Shown one piece after another: positions 44,284-54,522 of a stretch of DNA of 64,000 nucleotides. Both the position numbers and the translations under genes were made by a program. The stretch is from the NCBI GenBank assembly GCA_963281255.1, contig OY725497.1, positions 4,518,968 to 4,582,967 of the forward strand. The letters run 5' to 3'. The stretch is from Aphrocallistes beatrix (taxonomy: Eukaryota > Porifera > Hexactinellida > Sceptrulophora > Aphrocallistidae). The notes under the pieces are model-generated. The model was not told the origin of the DNA. It made no database searches and saw only the letters and a program-made list of their open reading frames with translations. Numbering within the stretch: position 1 is the stretch's first letter; each line of letters starts with the position of its first letter.

Positions 44284-44650
44284 TATTGTTCCTCTAATAT
44301 CCCCAAGCTCCCACTGGGTAAATCTGCGGACACGTAGTGTCCGCAAGCCGCGCAGCGCAAGCAAGCGAAGCGCGCTTGTGTGAAGCAAATTTCAATAAGA
44401 TTTAAGGTTAAAATGTTACTTTTTGCCAGAATTGACCGTTAGTACTGATCATAGAGGCTACCTATAGGAACCGACGATATAAACTGGAATGCATGTATGT
44501 CTGGTTTGAGTAGGTTGCTCCGTACATTCTTATTGGCTAGTACTACATTTTATCAGTTGTTAAGAAGCTCTGACACCTCAAACTTTTTTTATTTTTCTCA
44601 TTTGTTTGTATTTATTCTCCTAATTTATTTGTAGTTCCACTCTACAGAAG

Positions 44651-47600
44651 ATGTCCGTAGAGGAATACTCCATTCAGGACTTGAAAGAACTGACCAATAG
44701 ACTGAGTCGAGATGACATCAAGAAACTGCTCAATGCTCTCTCAGTCCCAGAAGGAGTCTGTGGCTTCGAATGTGGAGCAATCGACTTTCTCCTCGCAATG
44801 AAAAAGTGGACAGAATTCGACTTTTTTCTCTTCTACCAATCCCTAAACAGTGTACGACCGGATTTAGTGCCCATAGCTGTGAGGATTCCTTGGCTCTGTA
44901 CTGACAGACCAGTCACTCGATCCACGGAAGAATTGACCGTGAAAAGTCTGATTGAAACGCTAAAGAACGGAATAGGAATCGGGAATTTGAAACTAATAAA
45001 TATGTATCATTCTTCTGAAAAGAACATTGGAGATGTACGCTTCGAAAGTACTATGAAAATGATTTTTGAGAAGAATTTGATCAAAAAAGATTTGACTCGC
45101 TTATCCAAAATACTCATCGACCTCGAACTAAACGACTTAGCTGGAAAACTAGACGCATATAAGAGAATATTTGAAACTATGGAAGAATATGAATTCACTT
45201 CCAAATTCAAGAACGAATTGACTCGCATTGGAAACCAAATAGTCGAATGGGAAAATTTAGTGAAAATCCACCTAGAAACCCAATTCAGGGACGTGAAACA
45301 GATGTTAGGGAGTGATACGGCTGTCAGCCTAGAGAAGGTGTACGTCGATCTGACAATACTCAAGCAGAAACCGAGAAGAGTGAAACTGGAAGATGAGACG
45401 ACGTACAACGAAATTGAATATTTGAGGAAAATTGCAAATAAAGAAGTTGAAGTTACTCCGATAAACTTCACTGAGGAACTGAAATCCTGTGACCCGTCCA
45501 AGCCACAAATATGGTGTTTCATCGGAAACCCCGGTTGCGGGAAAACATTCCTTTGCAACCGCACCGCACTCAGATTCGGGAATAACGAAGTATCTGCATT
45601 CTCCTACTCTCTGTGCATCCCCTGCCGAAATCAAGAATGGCACGAGATGGAGTCTTCACGAGTGGACAAAGGTTTCCCGATTACCTCCGAATTCATCTGT
45701 AAATGGCTTTGCCTCGGTCTACCAGTCGGTCCCAGTTGGACGACACAACTGGCGAAGCACATCACAGAGACAGACGGAGAGGGACTGTTACTCATTATTG
45801 ACAGTCTGGACGAGTTCACTAAATCTGTCCCCTTCAACAAAACTCTCCTCTTCCTCCTCCTAACCAGACAGACCCTAACACGGTCCTTCATCCTACTGAC
45901 CAGCAGGCCTGGCGCCTGGACAGATGTATCAACTTCGCACCACCTCCACATCTCCACCTTCTTCCATGTGTTGGGGTTCTCTCCTGAACAGAGAGACCTG
46001 TACTTCGAGAAACAATTTGAGGACACTTCCCTGTTCGATCGGTGCACTCGTCTCCTCGATCGTTACGACGAGATGAAACAGCTGTCTCTGATTCCAGTGA
46101 ACGCGTCCCTGTTCGCTGCCCTGCTGAAAAGTGAAGACGGAGCTCACATCCACACACTGACACAACTCTACTACGAGCTGATTCTGTACCTGATACGGCG
46201 ACAGCTGGACCGAATGGGATTCGAAGAACTAACGAAAGTTAACGAAATCTGTGAGCTGGATAGCGGCGTTGTGGAATGTCTGCACGAGATCGGTTATATC
46301 GCGTACCAGGGCGTGGCCATGAGGGAGATGATCTCCGACAAAAAGGTGCCACTGCAAATTGGAAGTGTGAAGATGGCTAGCCACTGTCTGGGTCTCGTGC
46401 ACGAATATGTGAGAGAGGAGAAGATGGGTCACTTCACGAAGGTGTGGTCATTCGCTCATCTGACCATCCAAGAGTTCATTGGTGCCATCTGGCTTCGTAG
46501 CACAAAATGGCACGACCAGTGTCTGTCCGTGAGGTTCATTGTGCATACGAACGACGTGTTCTCCCAGTTCCGCATGGTGGTGAGGTTCCTGTGTGGACTG
46601 TTGTCCGACCAGTCAATGAATGTGTTTTATCTCCTCTGCAAACACGTGACACCTCACCCTGTTCCCATCTCCCAACTTCCTGAATGTTTCCAACTCAGGT
46701 TTGAAAATGAATTTTTCAAATACACAGACTGGAATGAATTCACAGAAAGGTTTCTCCAACTGAACGCCATGCTACGTGAATCGAACTCTGAATCCATTCC
46801 GAAATATTTCAACGCGTGCAGACGTTTCCTGCCTAGATCATTCTCTTTGTACATTGAGAGTGCAGTGACTCCCAACGAATGGATTTGTTTCCTCGAATCC
46901 CTGCCACTTCTTGACCACATCCACCTCATTTGTGTGGATTCTAGATACGTCACTCCGGAACAACTCTTCCATCTATTAGAGTCCGTTGAACAATGCTCTG
47001 TGGATTGTGTAGCATTGAAATTATCCAGGAAATATAACACAGAAGTTCTCCCTTATGCAAATGCAATCCAACGCACTCAGCTGTCTAACACTAAACTAAG
47101 TTTAGACCTGCACTATAGTAAGCTAACTGAAACTGAAACAGTTAAAGCCTTATTCTCCTCCTCAACCAATCAGATTCTATCAGGCCTGCGTTTATATGAG
47201 AATGGATTCCCTCCTGACACTTACAGTCTACTGACCAATCAGATATCAACTTGTCAGAACATAGTATATAGTCACAGTAACACCTCTGAAAGTGAAGTTC
47301 TATTTTCAGCTCTTTCCTCTGCCACACACATCAATGGATTACACCTCCTTAAAATTCCCACTGAATACCATCAACAGCTGTTCTCTCTGCTGCCTACACT
47401 CTCTAACCTCAGAGAAATAACATGGGAGGATGACTACTCTATTCTACCTCACATAACACACCTCTCTACTCTCTCCTTCCTACGTATAACAGGATTCCTA
47501 CGTATAGGATATGGTCAGTATACTCGTGTCAACCTCTCAGACAGTCTGCTACAGCTGCTGCACTCTAACAGACACTCAATCAGAGTATTGGGATTATGGT

Positions 47601-48022
47601 ATTTAGAGAAGATTGGATTCAGCAGTTTTGATGGATTTCTCCGTTGTTTGCAGTTCTGTACTAACTTAGTACAGTTGGAACTACAATATGCTCGTATAAG
47701 TTGTGATGACGTCACTTTCTGGTGCTCGACACTTCACAGTCTCACCTCTTTACTATATTTGGAATTTTCCAATGTCTCCCTATCTGACTCAGGAATGTTG
47801 AGTCTGTGCAGAGGTCTTCTCTTCCATCCTACCATTAAACATTTGTTCGTATGCGACTGTAAACTGAGTTCCGATTCCTGTCTACCTCTCAGAAACCTGA
47901 TTCCTACCCTCAAACAGCTGAAGTACCTGACGATGACGGGACTCTCCAAACCAAAAACTAAACCTGTCAAACTCCTCGAGCTAACAGCTGATCAGTATGC
48001 TATAGAGCATGACCTTGATTAG
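44651..48022 (+). CDS. NLR-type protein: death-fold N-terminus, NACHT, LRR; coding part intronless
   Basis: 1,123 residues. Residues ~8-85 (DLKELTNRLSRDDIKKLLNA ... DLVPIAVRIPWL) and ~115-165 (MIFEKNLIKKDLTRLSKILI) look like DED/death-fold helices. The NACHT domain has Walker A IGNPGCGKTF at ~291-300, Walker B LLLIIDSLDEF at ~379-389 and a sensor-1 LLTSRPGA, then winged-helix/superhelical sequence. The last ~350 residues contain Leu-rich repeats (LVQLELQYARISCDD, LLYLEFSNVSLSDSG, IKHLFVCDCKLSSDS) of ribonuclease-inhibitor spacing. NLRs sense microbial or damage signals and oligomerise through NACHT to recruit death-fold partners. The start is supported by ACAGAAGATG after a possible acceptor. 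The LRR part is more AT-rich than the NACHT part. The gene lies between two ~0.6-kb inverted repeats. Confidence 0.9.
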   Translation: MSVEEYSIQDLKELTNRLSRDDIKKLLNALSVPEGVCGFECGAIDFLLAMKKWTEFDFFLFYQSLNSVRPDLVPIAVRIPWLCTDRPVTRSTEELTVKSLIETLKNGIGIGNLKLINMYHSSEKNIGDVRFESTMKMIFEKNLIKKDLTRLSKILIDLELNDLAGKLDAYKRIFETMEEYEFTSKFKNELTRIGNQIVEWENLVKIHLETQFRDVKQMLGSDTAVSLEKVYVDLTILKQKPRRVKLEDETTYNEIEYLRKIANKEVEVTPINFTEELKSCDPSKPQIWCFIGNPGCGKTFLCNRTALRFGNNEVSAFSYSLCIPCRNQEWHEMESSRVDKGFPITSEFICKWLCLGLPVGPSWTTQLAKHITETDGEGLLLIIDSLDEFTKSVPFNKTLLFLLLTRQTLTRSFILLTSRPGAWTDVSTSHHLHISTFFHVLGFSPEQRDLYFEKQFEDTSLFDRCTRLLDRYDEMKQLSLIPVNASLFAALLKSEDGAHIHTLTQLYYELILYLIRRQLDRMGFEELTKVNEICELDSGVVECLHEIGYIAYQGVAMREMISDKKVPLQIGSVKMASHCLGLVHEYVREEKMGHFTKVWSFAHLTIQEFIGAIWLRSTKWHDQCLSVRFIVHTNDVFSQFRMVVRFLCGLLSDQSMNVFYLLCKHVTPHPVPISQLPECFQLRFENEFFKYTDWNEFTERFLQLNAMLRESNSESIPKYFNACRRFLPRSFSLYIESAVTPNEWICFLESLPLLDHIHLICVDSRYVTPEQLFHLLESVEQCSVDCVALKLSRKYNTEVLPYANAIQRTQLSNTKLSLDLHYSKLTETETVKALFSSSTNQILSGLRLYENGFPPDTYSLLTNQISTCQNIVYSHSNTSESEVLFSALSSATHINGLHLLKIPTEYHQQLFSLLPTLSNLREITWEDDYSILPHITHLSTLSFLRITGFLRIGYGQYTRVNLSDSLLQLLHSNRHSIRVLGLWYLEKIGFSSFDGFLRCLQFCTNLVQLELQYARISCDDVTFWCSTLHSLTSLLYLEFSNVSLSDSGMLSLCRGLLFHPTIKHLFVCDCKLSSDSCLPLRNLIPTLKQLKYLTMTGLSKPKTKPVKLLELTADQYAIEHDLD

Positions 48023-48851
48023 GTAATAATAAGTTAAATTTAGAATATGTCACTGGTGTCAGTTCGTAATCTCACTTCACAACACTAACTATTGACTAGC
48101 TTAATCATTCGTTTCAGTTTCACAATCAACTGTACACTAAACTGAGTTTCTGTTCCCACTCCTGAGACACTCACCACTTCACACCTCTCCCTAACTGTAC
48201 TTTGCATTCATTCTAATAGAGCGACACTGTAATAGATAAACGTTACAGAGGTGTTATAATATGGAACTATAAAATGTCAGTTAGTGGCAGAGCTAGCGAC
48301 ACCAAATTATTGATTGTAGGAATTGACAAATATTTTTTGAAAATTGAATGAAAATCACTTTAAATACGATTTCACATTTAGATTAACCAATAGATTTGCA
48401 ACTTTTGATTTTCATTATCAGTGCTTGTTGAGTCTGATATTCCAATCTGTTTTTCTCTGAGATAATTTCTGATTTTTGATTGGCCAAAATTGTAAAACAT
48501 TTTGATTCGATAAGATCTTAAGACAGCTGTTTTGTTAATAGAAACATTTGCTCCTAATTTGTCATTGCAAGTGTATATACTTCTAACTTTGACTTCTTAT
48601 ATCCATGGTTCACTGAGTACTGTTCAGTTCGCAAAATACCTATTGTTCTATCATCAAGATTCATCGTTACGGGACAGGGGCAATCGAATTCCTCGTTAGA
48701 ATGCGACTTTCTATTCTTCCGATCTTTTTTTCTCTCAAATAAATTCTGATTTTTGATTGGTTCAAAAATCTGGATAGCTGTTTTTGTTTGTATCAATACT
48801 TGACTCCTAATTTCTTATCCAATAGTTCCACTCTAAATTGGTTTTTTTTAT
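48023..48851. other. 3' flank of the NLR gene
   Basis: AT-rich. A ~100-bp segment (TTCTGATTTTTGATTGG, GACAGCTGTTTTGTTAATAG) at about 48425-48560 is repeated in degraded form at about 48700-48830. No gene was found. Confidence 0.5.
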
Positions 48852-49445
48852 GTGCATCCTATAGTATTAGTATAGTAGCATAGCTACTATACTAATAGTA
48901 TAGGATGCACAGTACTAAAATGAGGATGTTCCGGCCGGCCGTCCGAAATTCGTGTCCTGACCGGAGTTTAGGAGATATCGTCTTGAAATGTTTACAGGAG
49001 GTGCAAAGTGATATGGAGATGTGCACCTCGGTGTTCACACCTCGCCGAGATAGGTGACAAAATGTGCTGGCCAATCAAATATTCGATTATTTTATAATGC
49101 AAATACATTGGAATAAAATAGTAGTGACTTATGCATACAATCAAAAGAACTATTTGTGATTGAAATTCATTGGTTCATGTGAGAACCAATCAATTATCAG
49201 CCTTTTATAATGCCATTCACACGATTCTATTTCATATAAATGACTGAATACTGCTATTTTGAGTCTATAATTTGATCGTCAACAACAATTAAAGTGTGTT
49301 ATATGCTACGATCAATCAATTCGATCATAAAATAACTTTTAACGACATGGACTAGAATTGATTATTTAAGTATAATAAAGGTGACTTAAGGTGACTTATG
49401 AGATTTGGAAGCACACTTCCATCCCGTCTGTGGGTTTTTTAAAAT
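48852..49445 (-). repeat. Right arm of the inverted repeat flanking the NLR gene
   Basis: Begins with the palindrome GTGCATCCTATAGTATTAGT ... GTATAGGATGCAC and ends CATCCCGTCTGTGGGTTTTTT, the reverse complement of 43346-43962. Contains GGCCGGCCGTCCG and the HGTGACAAAATGTGCTGGCC-type core shared with the left arm. Confidence 0.9.
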
Positions 49446-50713
49446 ATTTACTGTTCCCTGATTAGTGTTACACGTAAAGTTTGTCCATTAGCATCTTAAC
49501 TTCATGTGCTAAGCATTCTTATCATGATTAATTCCATTTCCCTAGCAACAAGTTCTCCTCTTAGATATTTAGTTTCCTTTTAAACCCTAATTCTCTTAAA
49601 TTCTGATAAAATTCACGAAAATATTCTTGAGTTTTTAGCGAATATTTGAGTTTATAAATGTGTATTCGCTCCTGTTTACAATCCTTACTCTCTACTTCTT
49701 GTTTATTTTTAATATTTTTATTTATTATTATTTGAATAATTATTTATTCTTTCTTTTTCTAGATAACATCTCAGACGACAGGCTGTGCTGATCTTCTTAT
49801 CTCACACATTCCTATTCCCCCTTTCCATCTCTATAGAACTCTATTGGCTTGAACATTGTTTCTTGTGTTGTTGTTTACTTTTGAATCAAATAATTTTGTG
49901 AGTCTAATTTTGTTTCAAACACTTAGTCGGGTAATAAATCTCTGATTTAGTGCAACTTCTATTATAGAAGATGTCCTATGGGGTACGATTATTCATATTT
50001 TCACACCTTCCCTAAAAAATGGCAAATATATTAAACAATGGAATTTATTGTTATAACTGAAAAGCATACAAATTCTACTGAAATGAATGGACGCAATACT
50101 TCTGAATTCAGAGTTTTTATCGCAGTGACTCTTAATCCTTTCTCGAGGATACTGCATTACAAACTAAATTATTTTTTCTCATTTCCCAATGCATAATAGG
50201 TGTTAACCACCAAAATATAAACTTAGCAATGTGTCGAAAAAATTCGTGGTGTTTTTTACATCACGATAATTGCATACCATATTACAGTCAGGGTCGTTTA
50301 TTATGAACACTCGTTTATTATAAACTAACCTCCTGGTCCCAATTTCATTTTTAGATAGGATTTGTATTGAATTAAGTTAGCATAATATGAAGTATCTCTA
50401 TTATGAAGAGATTTTTTGGTCCCCTGGTGGTTCACAATAAGCGACCCTGACTGTACTCTATTATCCATGGTTCTGTTGCTCCATTATCTGCATGGGCTTA
50501 TTAGAAGTGCACTAACATACGAAGTTGAGTTGTTAAATCAGATTTTTCCTTATCAAGGAAGGCAAAAACGATTTCTGATAAGAACTCTTCCTATAGAATT
50601 GCACTGAAATAGGGACTTTGTATATAATCGGTTAAACTGGTAATGTTCCAATAGTTCCAGCATACAGAATACAACCTATTTATAGCCACACATTGATTCA
50701 ATCTACGCTAAAA
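49446..50713. other. Intergenic region, one MITE
   Basis: T-rich and AT-rich sequence without a recognisable gene. Contains the MITE at 50285-50453. Confidence 0.5.
50285..50453. mobile_element. Pogo-like MITE (CAGTCAGGGTCGCTTATT family)
   Basis: About 169 bp. Ends are CAGTCAGGGTCGTTTATTAT and AATAAGCGACCCTGACTG with TA flanks. It is the single-unit counterpart of 7526-7794 in opposite orientation. Confidence 0.85.
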
Positions 50714-52895
50714 TTAGAACATCTGTATCATGCACTCAGTCTTCATATCCAACACTAGCATGCGTCCACAACATGTGGCCGCCAGTGAGAGTGGATTTGA
50801 AAACTTTCCCTCTCCCTTTCCCTCCTCTCCGATTGTTGCAATGCTTTTTCCTTCAGGTGAGAAAATCTTCACCTCATGTTTTTTGTTGTTAACAACAAGG
50901 AGTTTACCTTCTCGATCTAAAGTAAACATCTTCGCTCCTGCAATCTCATCCTTGAACACAATGGTTCTCTGTAATCTTCCGTTCCAACTGAAAGACTGGA
51001 TGGGGTAGTCGGATCCCGTGAATAGGACTAGAATGGTGTCGGAACGTGGAACCACTTTCTGCATTTGTGTCTTTCCAACCTCGAAGTAATCTGTATAAAG
51101 TGTGAAGACTTCTTTCTTCACCAAATCCTTGTCCCAGACACAGATATTGGGTTTGTCGTACGAAGTCCCGATTAAGCGGTTATTCGAGTCAATTGCAATG
51201 TCCGAGATGAATTCTCCAGGTTCTATTCCTTGTGTTTGTTTGTTTGTTTTCGTTATTTTTACAAGAGCGCCATCTTTCACATTGCAAGTGACATAGCAAT
51301 GGAAGTTATCAAGAACTAATCTCCGTGGGTAGTACCCAATGCTTTCTATAGAAGTCTTGTACTCTCCATCGTTGGTGAATATCTACATAAACAGGATTAT
51401 AAATGGACAATGGATTATTATAAAACTCTATTCGTAAGACTCTCTCGAAGGCAATGAGAGGATTTGCATACTTTTTAACTGTCCCGCTTTTTTCACTCTT
51501 CTATTGAACTAATTTTCTCGAGTGTCCTGCTTTTACATTAAATATCTCCATTATGTCCTGCTTTTTTTATTCTATGTATAATATTTTTCTTTTTCGTCCC
51601 GCTTTTATCATGGCTCAAGTTGGCATGTGTGGATTTGCATTGTTTTCTATTCAAAATTAAAGCTCAGGTTTTCCCTTTTGATTATTTAATTTACTTTAAC
51701 TTCCATATGTACACGGTGTCTCTAAAGTTTTCCGGTTGTACAACTAATAATTAATAGTAAACCAGAAAAAACTTTTGAGACACTCTGTAGAGTAGAATTC
51801 AGATAAGATTTCTCTAAGCAGTGTTTCCTTTTTAGGAATAATTAATGTAGAGCTAAATTTGCAACTTGTGCAGTTTATTCCTTTAAATTGCAATATTTTA
51901 CATCGAAAGCATTCTCTCTGACAAACTAAGCGACAAAGCTGTAGTCACAAGGTGTGAAGTGGTCCGATTGAGACTAAAAAGTGGTCAGACTGAAACCGGA
52001 TCGGTAGCTACAGTCCTGAGCAATGGAACAATTAAGCTCTCTGTGAGAAACACTGCCCGTAGGAGAAGTTAGAAAAAGTGCGAATTTATCGAAGTATTTC
52101 TTAACCGAATTATTTACTGCATTATATGGAAGAAACACAGTATAGCTTAATTAATACGAACAGTTTTTTTCCCATTCAATCAATTGCAAACCTTCAAAAC
52201 AGCCAATCAATGACATTTCTTTGAATTGTTATACCGTGTAAATATTTCTTTTTTATCCTGCATGAAACTACTTAAACTATTGTAAGGTGTTATTAATAGA
52301 ATACTTTATAATTAGCTACCTGTATCCGATGCATTTCGCAATCTGCCACATAGATGTCTCCGTTGTCCTCATCGATCGCCACTCCCGTCGGGCTGATGAT
52401 CTGTCGCTCCCCCTTCCCTTTGTTCCCGCACGCTAGCACTGGCATGCATCTCTCTTCATACGGACAGGGCCTCTTCTCCACTTGACACATCTCTTCGATC
52501 GCCCGTTCTAATATCCCGAGGTTCCAGCATAGCTTTGTGGATGGAATTTCAGGGAGCAATTCGTTCTCAAGTTCTGAGATTTTAGTCGAAATTCCTTCGA
52601 TCGTATCGTTCTTAAATAGTTTATTTTTATTCGAGGCGATACGTCCTTCGATCACAGTCTTGGTATCTTGCAGCTCTTCGATCTGTTTTCTCTGCTCCGC
52701 TACTTCGCTTTTAACTGTAGCCAGAATTCCATCAAATTTATCTATTATTTCACGTTCTCGCTGGTCCACCATTTCCCTGAACTCAACGAATTTTATCTTC
52801 ACCTGTTGCTTCTGTTCTCGGATCTCTGCCATCAGTCTGTTCAACCCAGATTCCGCTTTGACCAGATTTGGAACGTAGGCGCAATATTCCGCCAT
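50714..52895 (-). CDS. Coiled-coil / NHL-repeat protein (TRIM-NHL-like without RING or B-box)
   Basis: Two exons, 52320-52895 and 50714-51382, joined in phase 0 (MHRIQ|IFTNDGEYK), give 414 residues. Residues ~10-110 form a coiled coil with the charge pattern of the TRIM B-box C-terminal helix (REQKQQVKIKFVEFREMVDQ). From about residue 165 the sequence ISPTGVAIDEDNGDIYVADC starts a six-bladed NHL propeller that ends EGKGEGKFSNPLSLA ... GRMLVLDMKTECMIQMF. TRIM-NHL proteins bind RNA or protein and often act as ubiquitin ligases. No RING or B-box precedes the coiled coil here, and ATGGCGGAATATTGC has a good start context, so this is probably a genuinely RING-less form; an upstream exon cannot be excluded. 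The intron (51383-52319) holds a GGGAC repeat. Confidence 0.8.
51463..51627. repeat. GGGAC/TTGGCATG dispersed repeat in the NHL gene intron
   Basis: Runs from TTTTTAACTGTCCCGCTTTT to TCATGGCTCAAGTTGGCATG, the best complete copy of the family. Blocks TCTTCTATTGAACTAATTTT and CCATTATGTCCTGCTTTTTT are shared with 53911 and, in complement, with 30936 and 54252. Confidence 0.8.
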
Positions 52896-52944
52896 CTTTT
52901 GTATTACTTTGATGGAAAGCTAGACAGAAGTATTAATATAAATA

Positions 52945-53092
52945 CAGTCGAATCCGCTTAATAGGGTCACATCGGTCAGAGGACATTTTGGCCCGATTAA
53001 GCGGAGAACCCTATGAACCGAAAATATTTAGTATTAGCTTATATGTGTGAGAGCTATTCCGGTCCTACCAAAAGTGGCCTGATTAAGCTAAA
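52945..53092. mobile_element. Pogo-like MITE, right end lost
   Basis: Starts CAGTCGAATCCGCTTAATAG after TA and keeps the core ACCAAAAGTGGCCTGATTAAGC, then stops before the terminal CGGAGTCGACTG. It lies immediately upstream of the NHL-gene start codon. Confidence 0.7.
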
Positions 53093-53601
53093 CTAACAAC
53101 GCAGACATATCGTACCCAAAATTAGAATTTTCGTTTCTAAATTTCCGCCAGGAATTGGCATTGTAGAGCCAGGGCATAGTATTATGTGGCTATATCAGAT
53201 ATCTCTAATTACTCTGTTTTATATTAGCTTGGAATTCCTCCTGATTTTGTGGTTGCTACGCAGGCAGAATAGCATGTATTCTTCAATCAATGCAACTAAC
53301 TGATTAAATCATTATTTTAGCTTGAAGGTCACCTCTGACTGACTTGGAAATAATTTGAAACTAACTTTAGACAATAGTTACTATATTCGCGTACTCTCAT
53401 TGCGAGAATACTCGACAACTCAGCTATTTATGCAAACGGCAAAATGCCTCTGATCTACCACTTCGTATCTCGTGAGGAAGTTTGCAGTATTTTGCTTGCC
53501 TGTAGAAACGGTGGGATTTGAAAGCATATTTATTAGTAATTGCGGTGAAACGACATCATATTAAATATACCTACTTTATCAGAAGATGATATACGTAAAT
53601 A

Positions 53602-53894
53602 CTGCCACTCCGCTTAAATGGGTCACTTTTGGCAATACCGGAATACAGTGGAATTCGCTTATTAGCAACCAATTTTCAGATCCCAGGTGTAGATTTTGTG
53701 TTAATTCTGTTCCCTATTAGCAACTTCAGCAACCATCAGCAACCATTTTATGAGCAAAAGTTGCTAATAAGCGAATTCCACTGTAGTTCTCATACACAGA
53801 GGTTAATATAAAATATTTTCGGTTAATAGGGTTCTCCGCTTAATCGGGGCAAAATGTCCTCTGACCGATGTGACCCTATTAAGCGGAGTCGACT
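53602..53894. mobile_element. Pogo-like MITE carrying a second MITE
   Basis: The left end CTGCCACTCCGCTTAAATGG and right end AAGCGGAGTCGACTG belong to the family at 24446. It is interrupted after CAATACCGGAA by the element 53646-53783; the family core resumes at GTTCTCATACACAGAGG. Confidence 0.75.
53646..53783. mobile_element. Nested MITE with CAGTGGAATTCGCTTATTAG ends
   Basis: 138 bp with ~24-bp terminal inverted repeats (CAGTGGAATTCGCTTATTAG / CTAATAAGCGAATTCCACTG) and a TA on each side from duplication of the host-element target. It inserted after the outer element was in place. Confidence 0.85.
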
Positions 53895-53910
53895 GTACAT
53901 AAATACATAT

Positions 53911-54025
53911 ATGCCAACCGTCTCGCTTTTTCACTCTTCTATTGAGCTAATTTTGACAAGTGTCCCGTCTTACATGAAATTTCTCCATTATATCCCGCTT
54001 TTAACATTGTTAAAGTTGGCATGCA
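53911..54025. repeat. GGGAC/TTGGCATG dispersed repeat, internally shortened
   Basis: From ATGCCAACCGTCTCGCTTTT to TTAAAGTTGGCATGCATT; the middle TATTATACATAGAAT block is missing. Confidence 0.7.
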
Positions 54026-54251
54026 TTTACACAGCTAAAATGATTGTATGCATTGGTAGGTGTTGCTTTTTGTTGTTGTTGATTAACAATATTGTGATCC
54101 ATGCAATTGCATTTACACCTTTGACGACATTCCATCGCAGTGGAAAGAATTTGTGTCTCAAACTGCTCACTTTAGGTGCCCAAAAATGTATTCGTGTATG
54201 ACTATTAGTTTGATTCAGCCATATATCCTCATAACTTGGTCGACTCTCATA

Positions 54252-54427
54252 CATGCTAGCCTGAGTCACGATAAAAGCGGGACGCAGCTTGAATTTCGTG
54301 GAATATGGCTGAACGCAATAGAAAGTATTATACATAGAATTTAAAAAATCGGGACACTCGTGAAAATTAGCCCAATAGAAGAGTGAAAGAAGCGGGACTC
54401 CCGCCTAAAACGGGACAGTTGGTATAA
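54252..54427. repeat. GGGAC/TTGGCATG dispersed repeat, reverse-oriented copy
   Basis: From ATGCTAGCCTGAGTCACGAT to AACGGGACAGTTGGTA, including CGGGACACTCGTGAAAATTA. Oriented opposite to the copy 230 bp upstream, so the pair could form a hairpin. Confidence 0.7.
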
Positions 54428-54522
54428 GGAGTAACAAAATGCTAACACACCCTTAGGAGAGAGATTCTTCGAGAGGGACGGCTGATATTCGAGTGTGTTA
54501 CGGTATTTATTAGTTTTAGCAG

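Larger units (their letters stand above)
52896..54522. other. Repeat-rich intergenic region before SLC35D
   Basis: Contains a truncated MITE (52945), a nested MITE pair (53602-53894 with 53646-53783 inside) and two GGGAC repeats in opposite orientation (53911 and 54252). The remainder is AT-rich without a recognised gene. Confidence 0.6.

Noticed and set aside
49960-49985. TATAGAAGATGTCC resembling the NLR start context
   Set aside because: The following frame is short and has no NLR similarity; too little to call a second NLR remnant.
54027-54344. Overlapping 60-115-codon frames upstream of SLC35D
   Set aside because: They lie across the GGGAC repeats; no family and no continuity into the SLC35D exon.
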